DNA from: Lamellibrachia satsuma
Lineage: Eukaryota; Annelida; Polychaeta; Sabellida; Siboglinidae
Reading direction: 5' to 3'
Length of the DNA stretch: 64,000 nt
Assembly (NCBI GenBank): GCA_033239005.1
Contig: BSQZ01000109.1
Coordinates: forward strand, 310,001-374,000
Part shown: positions 56,556 through 64,000 of the stretch, piece after piece
How positions within the stretch are numbered: position 1 is the stretch's first letter
Layout: every line of letters begins with the position of its first letter
The notes under the pieces: generated by a model
Databases searched by the model: none
What the model was told of the DNA's origin: nothing
What the model saw: only the letters and a program-made list of their open reading frames with translations
Made by a program: the position numbers and the translations under genes

Positions 56556-59155
56556 TTGCTGCAGACCGAGACAGTGGATGACACCAGGGGGAACAGAGGA
56601 GGAGGGAACAGACGAGGAGGGAACAGTTACAACTACAACACATTTAGTTTGAGGAGGAACTGGTACAACACTGACACTACATCCAGACCTGGGTTCAATA
56701 CTGTATTACACACATCACTACAAGCTTACAACACATTTAGTTTGAGGAGGAACTGGTACAACACTGACACTACATCCAGACCTGGGGTCAATATTGTATT
56801 ACATGTACACACATCACTGCAAGCTTACAACACATTTACTTTGAGGAGGAACTGGTACAACACTGACACTACATCCAGACCTTGGGTCAATACTGTATTA
56901 CACACATCACTACAAGCTTACAAATTTAGTTTGAGGAGAAACTGGTGCAACACTGACACTACATCCATACCTGGGGTCAATATTGTATTACACACATCAC
57001 TACAAGCTTACAACAGATTTAGTTTGAGGAGAAACTGGTAGAACACTGACACTATATCCAGACCTGGGGTCAATACTGTATTACACACATCACTGCAAAC
57101 TTACTACATATTTAGTTTGAGGAGAAACTGGTACAACACTGACACTACATCCAGACCTGGGATCAATACTGTATTACACACATCACTACAAGCTTACAAC
57201 ACATTTAATTTGAGGAGAAACTGGTACAACACTGACACTACATCCAGACATGGGGTCAATATTGTATTACACACATCACTGCAAGCTTACAACACATTTA
57301 GTTTGAGGAGAAACTGGTACAACACTGACACTACATCCAGACCTGGGGTCACTATTGTATTACACACATCACTGCAAGCTTACAGCACATTTAGTTTGAG
57401 GAGAAACTGGTACAACACTGACACTACATCCAGACCTTGTGTCAGTACTGTATTACACACATCGCTACAAACTTACAACACATTTAGTTTGAGGAGAAAC
57501 TGGTACAACACTGACACTACATCCAGACCTGGGGTCAATGCTGTATTACACATATCACTGCAAGCTTACAACAGATTTAGTTTGAGGAGAAACTGGTACA
57601 ACACTGACACTACATCCAGACCTGGGGTCACTATTGTATTACACACATCACTGCAAGCTTACAACACATTTAGTTTGAGGAGAAACTGGTACAACACTGA
57701 CACTACATCCAGACCTGGGGTCAGTACTGTATTACACACATCACTACAAACTTACAACACATTTAGTTTGAGGAGAAACTGGTACAACACTGACACTACA
57801 TCCAGACCTGGGGTCAATGCTGTATTACACATATCACTGCAAGCTTACAACAGATTTAGTTTGAGGAGAAACTGGTACAACACTGACACTACATCCAGAC
57901 CTGGGGTCAATATTGTATTACACACATCACTGCAAGCTTACAACACATTTAGTTTGAGGAGAAAATGGTACAACACTGACACTGCATCCAGACCTGGGGT
58001 CACTATTGTATTACACACATCACTGCAAGCTTACAACAGATTTAGTTTGAGGAGAAACTGGTACAACACTGACACTACATCCAGACCTGGGGTCAATGTT
58101 GTATTACACACATCACTGCAAACTTACAACACATTTAGTTTGAGGAGGAACTGGTACAACACTGACAATACATCCAGACCTGGGGTCAATATTGTATTAC
58201 ACACATCACTGCAAACTTACAACACATTTAGTTTGAGGAGGAACTGGTACAACACTGACAATACATCCAGACCTGGGGTCAATATTGTATTACACACATC
58301 ACTACAAGCTTACAACATATTTAGTTTGAGGAGGAACTGGTACAACACTGACACTACATCCAGACCTGGGGTCAATATTGTATTACACACATCACTGCAA
58401 ACTTACAACATATTTAGTTTGGGGAGGAACTGGTACAACACTGACACTACATCCATACCTGGGGTCAATATTGTATTACACACATCACTGCAAACTTACA
58501 ACACATTTAGTTTGAGGAGGAACTGGTACAACACTGACACTACATCCAGACCTGGGGTCAATATTGTATTACACACATCACTGCAAACTTACAACACATT
58601 TAGTTTGAGGAGGAACTGGTACAACACTGACAATACATCCAGACCTGGGGTCAATATTGTATTACACACATCACTGCAAACTTACAACACATTTAGTTTG
58701 AGGAGGAACTGGTACAACACTGACAATACATCCAGACCTGGGGTCAATATTGTATTACACACATCACTACAAACTTACAACACATTTAGTTTGAGGAGGA
58801 ACTGGTACAACACTGACACTACATCCAGACCTGGGGTCAATATTGTATTACACACATCACTGCAAACTTACAACATATTTAGTTTGGGGAGGAACTGGTA
58901 CAACACTGACACTACATCCAGACCTGGGGTCAATATTGTATTACACACATCACTGCAAACTTACAACATATTTAGTTTGAGGAGAAACTGGTACAACACT
59001 GACACTACATCCAGACCTGGGGTCATATTGTATTACACACATCACTACAAGCTTACAACACATTTAATTTGAGGAGAAACTGGTACAACACTGACACCAC
59101 ATCCAGACCTGGGGTCAATATTGTATTACATGTACACACATCACTGCAAGCTTAC
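56556..59155 (+). repeat. 93-bp array, about 27 copies, in frame, with RG-rich leader
   Basis: Each unit encodes 31 residues: NTFSLRRNWYNTDTTSRPG then VNIVLHTSLQTY. The frame is open over 56,556-57,041 and 57,117-59,072. It is interrupted near 57,040 (TAG in a variant unit) and ends where one base is lost near 59,023. The leader reads DDTRGNRGGGNRRGGNSYNY, RGG-box-like. I recognise no protein family. It could be an expanded exon, as elsewhere in this window, or a non-coding array open by chance. Confidence 0.85.
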
Positions 59156-59720
59156 AAAAATGTATTTACATCTTAATCCAACTGTTATATCTGGTAACAG
59201 CAGAGAACAGTGTTCTTTACACACTTCAATTCCAATTCAATATGTTTTGTTTTTTATCAGTTCAATTCCAATTAACACAGTTTTTTTTATCAGTTCAAAT
59301 TCAGTTCATAATTGACTCCAGGTCTGATTACATCACCCTTCAAACTTAGTTAAAGAATAACTGTTGTTTGTTAAAAGTGACATATATATTTCAAATATTC
59401 AGAAACAGTTTTGGTGCAGCAATGACAATAGTGTTGCTGTAGTAGGACCTAAATTTGGTAATCTTGACAATCCTGTTGACACCAACAGTACATGTGTCGT
59501 GATTGTTAAGGAAGCTGTGTTTGTGGTGCATTTACAAGTACAATTTAATGTTTAGTTTATCATGTCATCTATTTGTCTGGAGGACGGATTCCATGAAAGT
59601 TGTTCATAATATTTCTCCATTGGTGTCTGTACTGTAAAACTTTTTCAAGTTCAGAAACTGTTATACCAAATTCAGACGAGTAGTTTTGGATAAGTTAAGC
59701 ATGCAAATTAGGCTCACCTC
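59156..59720. other. Unassigned stretch
   Basis: A small repeat, TTTTATCAGTTCAA, occurs twice near 59,255-59,300. No recognisable protein. Confidence 0.4.
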
Positions 59721-59721
59721 C

Positions 59722-59990
59722 ATCTAATTGTCTCTGATCAGATATGGTTTCGATAAGGGGGCTGTCAATGCTGAATGCAACATACTTTGTTTTGGGTGAG
59801 TTGAGATGGAGGGCAACTGAATTACATGCTGATTCAACTCTGTACAGTAGCTCCTGGGCTTGGTTGATTGTGTTAGAGAGCAGAACAATATCGTCAGCAA
59901 ATCAGTATCATTTAGGACCTTTGCAGGTTGCCTTCTGCTATGCCGAGGGCCGAATATAAATCCTGGTGCTGTGTCATCTTCACCTACGAC
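59722..59990 (-). mobile_element. Non-LTR reverse transcriptase fragment with ADD box
   Basis: On the minus strand, across a one-base loss, the sequence encodes FGPRHSRRQPAKVLNDTD, then ADDIVLLSNTINQAQELLYR and VALHLNSPKTKYVAFSI. This is the catalytic (F/Y)ADD box and following region of a LINE reverse transcriptase (compare DFADDIALLS..L..AQ.LL..VE.A....GL..N..KTKY). It differs from the KFADDTKVF type at 16.1 kb, so it is a different LINE family. Nothing else of the element is visible. Confidence 0.75.
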
Positions 59991-60344
59991 CATTATTATC
60001 TACACTGACACTAGTATAACCTTCACAGGTATGCTATAGTATAGTTAACATATGTACCCATGCATGGGTATTATGTTGAATGCACAAATGTGAGGGACTT
60101 AATGTGTATTAGTCAGGTTATATATGTGAAATAATTGTAAAACTGTTGTGTTCTGTTACTAGTGATAGGTTAGTAATTGTGAAGTCATAATTTGTTAGTT
60201 GTTATTGTATTTCTTTTGTGCCAAATTTATTGCAGAGTGAAACCATATCTGAGTATGTCTTAGAATATGAAAGCAGAAAGTTTGTAATTAATACAGTATG
60301 TAGCTTGAGAAAATTTTCCGTTTGTTCCTTTCTATGAACATTTG
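59991..60344. other. Intergenic stretch, nothing recognised
   Basis: AT-rich sequence without supported exons or repeats. Confidence 0.4.
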
Positions 60345-60575
60345 ACAAACTCTTTCCAGATCAATCTCCATGCCGTGGTTCATGTTTATCAGGGTGAACC
60401 CAGAAAGCCTATCTTCTCCACCATGTTGCGTAGGTGGGTTTTGACTCGTCGCAGGCAGGAGAAAGAACCCTCTGCCTCACAACGTCCAGCGGGAAAAGTG
60501 CAACCGACCCTCAACAGGGTGCGGATGTTCGGAAAGACATCTTCATCTGCGTGCTCGAGACATTCAGCCAGGTTA
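60345..60575 (-). pseudogene. hAT-type transposase C-terminal (dimerisation) fragment
   Basis: The minus strand encodes AECLEHADEDVFPNIRTLLR, VGCTFPAGRCEAEGSFSCLR and RVKTHLRNMVEKIGFLG. After a frameshift come TLINMNHGMEIDL. This matches, from memory, the hAT dimerisation region of ZMYM1/P52rIPK-like proteins (...FPN...LL.....P....CERSFS.LR..K..LR...). The catalytic core is not present nearby, and the LINE copy adjoins its 5' side at about 60,576. A dead fragment. Confidence 0.75.
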
Positions 60576-61177
60576 ACAAGATTTAACAAGATTGCCATCC
60601 CAAACAACAAGTTCCAGATGGCAAAGTGGACAAGGAAGCCATTGGCTTATCGAGAGTCCAACAATTTTCTCATCTATGTGTAGCCCGCCCTTATCAAATA
60701 TCTGTCAATTCTATTTCTAAACATATTCACGCTACTAGTATTAACACAATCATTTGGCAGTTTGTTCTATTCATTTATCACCCTCTGTGAGAAAGAGTAC
60801 TTTCTCATGTCCAACCTACACTGCTCCTTAACTAATGCTGCTTTGTGTCCTCTGGTTTTACTGCCTTCTTTAAGTTTGAAGAACATATTCCTATCAACAT
60901 CCTCATAACCGTTCACTATTTTAAACACTTCTATTTGGTCTCCTCTTAGTCTCCTGGCCTCTAGTGTTGTTAAACCACATTGTAATAAACGGCTTTTGTA
61001 ACTAAGGTCTCAATTTTGGAATCATTTTAGTTGCTTTTTGTTGTATTTTTTCTAGCTTGTCTATGTCCTTCTTACGATACGGCCTCCATGCTTGAATACA
61101 ATATTCCAAATGTGGTCTAACTATTGCTTTGTACAAGAGTACAATTAGCTCCTTATACATGATAGTTCTCCTAATAT
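60576..61177 (-). mobile_element. CR1-like LINE 3' fragment, reverse orientation
   Basis: The reverse complement carries the same C-terminal RT sequence and 3' UTR as the copies at 13.5 and 15.4 kb: the [20 protein letters not shown] region near 61,130, the [15 protein letters not shown] region near 61,070, the RNMFF region near 60,890, and the RKYSFSQRVINEWNKLPNDC-like region near 60,760-60,810. The tail ends TGGCAATCTTGTTAAATC at about 60,576. The 5' truncation is near 61,177. Confidence 0.85.
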
Positions 61178-61569
61178 AGCATAAGTTATATCATATATAA
61201 TTGTTTATACATTAGTACAGCTTTCAAATGTATAATAACTAAGGTTGTATTTGAATTAGGATTATGCTATCAATGCATTAATTGTTATGATTGTTAGTAT
61301 GATATTATAAAAGTCTCATTATGACTACACCCTCAGTGTCTGTAAGAACGGATTGGAATGTTTGTATATCACAACAAAATGTTAATTTTATGTTTTCTAA
61401 AGCTATGTTACACTGCTATGCTGTATTTATGTATACATAATGATATTACACAGTATTTTTGTACGTTCAACTGTACTCAGGTAAAAACTTATTGTAACTT
61501 TACATTGTGAAACATATTTGAAATAAAATTAATATTTTGTATTATAAATATGTTTGTTTTTTGAAGGTT
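61178..61569. other. AT-rich intergenic stretch
   Basis: No gene, array or mobile-element motif recognised. Confidence 0.4.
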
Positions 61570-62117
61570 TGGAACACACTGGAATATGGTTGGGGTAATG
61601 TTGGTGGATGGTTGGGGTAACGTTGGCAGATGGTTGGGGCAACATTGGCTGGTGGTTGGTGTAACATTGGCGGATGGTTGGGACAACATAGGCTGATGGT
61701 TGGGGCAACGTTGGTTGATGGTTGGGGTAATGTTGGCGGATGGTTGGTGGATGGTTGGGGTAACGCTGACGGATGGTTGGGGCAACGTTGGCGGATGGTT
61801 GGAATAACGTTGGATGATGGTTGGGGTAATGTTGGCGGATGGTTGGGATAACGTTGGTGGATGGTTGGAGTAACGCTGACGGATGGTTGGGGCAACGTTG
61901 GATGATGGTTGGGATAACGTTGGATGATGGTTGGGATAACGTTGGCGGATGGTTGGGATAACGTTGGCAGATGGTTGGGATAACGTTGGCAGATGGTTGG
62001 GGTAACGTTGGTACTATGTATGCTGTTAACGTTGGTGCAACGTTAGGCCAACAATAGTTGCTGCTGTTGCGCCGACGGTTGGCACATGGTTGGCTGGTTG
62101 TCACTGCTAGCTGGGTT
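61570..62117. repeat. GATGGTTGGGGTAACGTTGG repeat element ending CTGCTAGCTGGG
   Basis: About 20 units of roughly 18-22 bp combining GGATGGTTGGG with (G/A)TAACGTTGG at slightly irregular spacing. A unique 110-bp end with GTTGGTGCAACGTTAGGCCA finishes at CACTGCTAGCTGGG, which matches the inverted left end of the 33,438 element. Minus-strand Pro/Asn-rich frames (up to 206 codons) are shadows. Confidence 0.85.
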
Positions 62118-62477
62118 AAGCATCTCATCAAAGGTCTGCACCATGACAATATTTGCTTTTTTCCAAAACCAAACGACTATCAGTAGTGTAATTATTTTAG
62201 GCTTTGGGAAATGTCATGCTTAGAATCACATTATCCATTGTTGTGTTAGACGCCACTCTCATGCTTCTAGTTGATAAGAGACAAGGCATACTGCTCGATT
62301 TCGATACTCCACCATAAAGGGGTATCACGTTACCAGATACACTTTGCGGCCAGACTTGAAAATGCTGATCTATGCAATGCTTCTAGTGGCAGTGACACAA
62401 CCAACCAACTATGCTGACAAAATTTGCTACACAATATGATACCAATGCACTGGGCCACATAACAAATATCACCAATG
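62118..62477. other. Intergenic stretch, nothing recognised
   Basis: No coding or repeat evidence beyond scattered short motifs. Confidence 0.4.
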
Positions 62478-63926
62478 AATGTGCTTGTGCAAAAGAGCTA
62501 CCTGCTCCTTCATAAACTGGTGTCATACCCCCTAATTTTGAAAAAAATTCCATTTTGGCATCTGCTCTGTACTAGGCTATTCGTGATTGTTACTGCTGTC
62601 TGCCATTTTCCAAGAAAATTGTTAACTTTTCTGATCAACCTGTGCATATAGGAATGGTTATATCTTCTGTAAACCACTTCAGGGTTAGGGTTCGTTAGGG
62701 ATGGGGTTAGCTAGAGATGGGGTTAGCCAAGGATGGAGCTAGCTAGAGACGGGGTTAGCTACAGTTTGGTTTGCACACCTTCATTTCGTTGTGCCCAGGT
62801 ACTTAAAAAGAACTGCACACAACATGAAATGCGTATTGAGGCATGGTGAATAGACATTTATGAAACGCAACGATTATTTTCTATAAAAAAAGTGCTTATT
62901 TTAAGTGTTTAGCTTATGATAAGCTCTTTCATACAATTTTAACACATGGGAAATGATGTTTATTAAAAAATAAATATCTTATTAAACATAAAATTGCATA
63001 ACATCAGCTGATGCACATCAAACGTTACAGCACAACATTAAAGTCTATATTTATTTGACATTTTTGCTGTATAGCAGGTCAGTTATAGGACATCTCCTAA
63101 ATGAGACGGTTAAACAGTTTAAATAATAGTGGCGTTTATTAAATAATGAAATTGCTGACTAGATGAAATCAGTAACAAAATATATAATAATATAATATTA
63201 ACTAACATGAAACTGACAATTTTCTAAATGAAAACACACTATATGGGGCAGGTTAGCAGCCGTTTTTATTTATTTATTTTCGAAAAAAAGACCCCTCATT
63301 ATATTATTGGAATTGCAAATTATAAAAATTCTAAGAAATGTGTTATAACAAACTAATAATTTCATCCAAATTACCTGTAATAGCAACTATTAAGCTAACA
63401 ACAACGACCAAAACATAAACATATCGAAATGTTATAACCGTGCTGTGGCCACGACGTCTGTTTACTTGGCAAGATCCCACTAGCGAGACGACAGGGTTCA
63501 GCCTACTGTTATGTTTCCCATTGGCGACCATGTTAACGTTTTGCACGATTATAAGAAAACGGGACCATCAAAAATTGTGAAACTTCTTACCTGCCGTTGC
63601 CATCTCATTGACATGCTAATTGAGTTTAGTCAAAGTTTCATACTTCTAACTCATTTAAAATGCCTGAACGTGCCATACCCGTAAATTTTTATCAATTTCT
63701 GCTTGAATTACTACGCACACGTGCCTTGTGGCGAACAAATTGCCAAAAATTCTTCCGCCTATTGAAATCATCTAAAAATCCACATTTACACTGTCAACAT
63801 GTTCTACCAGCAAACTTGCCAATGTGTCTGGCCAAATGCAGTTATGTCAGATGATATGATTTTTTGAAAATTACACATATCTAAACTTACTGTGCACTAC
63901 ATTCGGAAGTCTAACTGAGGCATGAT
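62478..63926. repeat. 1.42-kb dispersed repeat, copy 2
   Basis: Same orientation and extent as 27,786-29,200, from GTGCTTGTGCAAAAGAGC to GGAAGTCTAACTGAGGCATG. It has an extra short segment near 63,477-63,496 (ACTAGCGAGACGACAGGG). A 64-codon frame (63,660-63,854) is not open in copy 1, so coding is unlikely. Confidence 0.85.
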
Positions 63927-64000
63927 CCCGACACCCGTGTTGCGAAGAAAGACGGTCGAGACTACCGCAGCAGTCCGCCAGAACGACTGCAGACAACAGA

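Noticed and set aside
61529..62149. 206-codon minus-strand Pro/Asn-rich frame
   Set aside because: A reading of an irregular GGTTGGGG-type repeat with no codon or splice support.

Overview
This window reads as nuclear DNA of a marine or aquatic invertebrate. It has spliced exons with GT/AG junctions, a tRNA-derived SINE, CR1/L2-type LINE pieces, a FLYWCH-MULE transposon with terminal inverted repeats, a hAT fragment, a TNP2-like transposase of the kind seen in cnidarians, sponges and molluscs, and DUF4806 genes. Nothing is prokaryotic. I cannot fix the phylum from the sequence alone. No intact conserved single-copy gene is evident; the recognisable coding material is transposon-related or belongs to multicopy families, mostly broken.

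Layout. 1-6.5 kb: AT-rich intergenic DNA with a (GATT)n tract, a 27-bp minisatellite, a 2.2-kb inverted-repeat element and a MITE. 6.7-10.05 kb: deleted DNA-transposon gene carrying a 74-bp array. 10.2-12.6 kb: candidate acidic exon, a duplicated block and a tRNA-headed SINE. 12.7-15.2 kb (+): two exons of a SAP-domain gene ending in a 30-bp array. 15.4-16.9 kb: broken LINE. 16.9-19.2 kb (-): nearly complete FLYWCH-MULE transposon. 19.4-22.3 kb (-): SWIM zinc-finger exon with 84-bp and 50-bp arrays. 24.2-27.8 kb: second LINE type with a 51-bp array. 27.8-29.2 kb: dispersed repeat, second copy at 62.5-63.9 kb. 29.3-31.1 kb: DUF4806 paralog 1. 33.9-45.2 kb: TNP2-like transposase invaded by three arrays, one of 8.4 kb. 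45.3-56.3 kb: DUF4806 paralog 2 with four arrays in or around its exons. 56.6-59.2 kb: 93-bp array. 59.7-61.2 kb (-): remnants of an RT, a hAT transposase and a LINE. 61.6-62.1 kb: CAACGTTGG-type repeat.

The main result is a pattern. Minisatellites occupy roughly 45% of the window (my estimate from coordinates), and most are not random intergenic satellites. Their monomers are short segments of the coding sequence, or of the exon-intron junction, in which they sit, and the flanks resume the same protein. This happens independently in at least five unrelated gene or transposon families, giving transposase, LINE, SWIM and DUF4806 sequences interrupted by tandem copies of themselves. Three arrays (30, 50 and 68 bp) multiply a splice donor or acceptor. 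The SAP exons (+) and the SWIM exon (-) have matching intron phase and look like halves of one gene split by an inversion of about 7 kb. The TNP2-like transposase ends only about 105 bp before DUF4806 paralog 2 on the same strand, so the two may be the genes of one mobile element.
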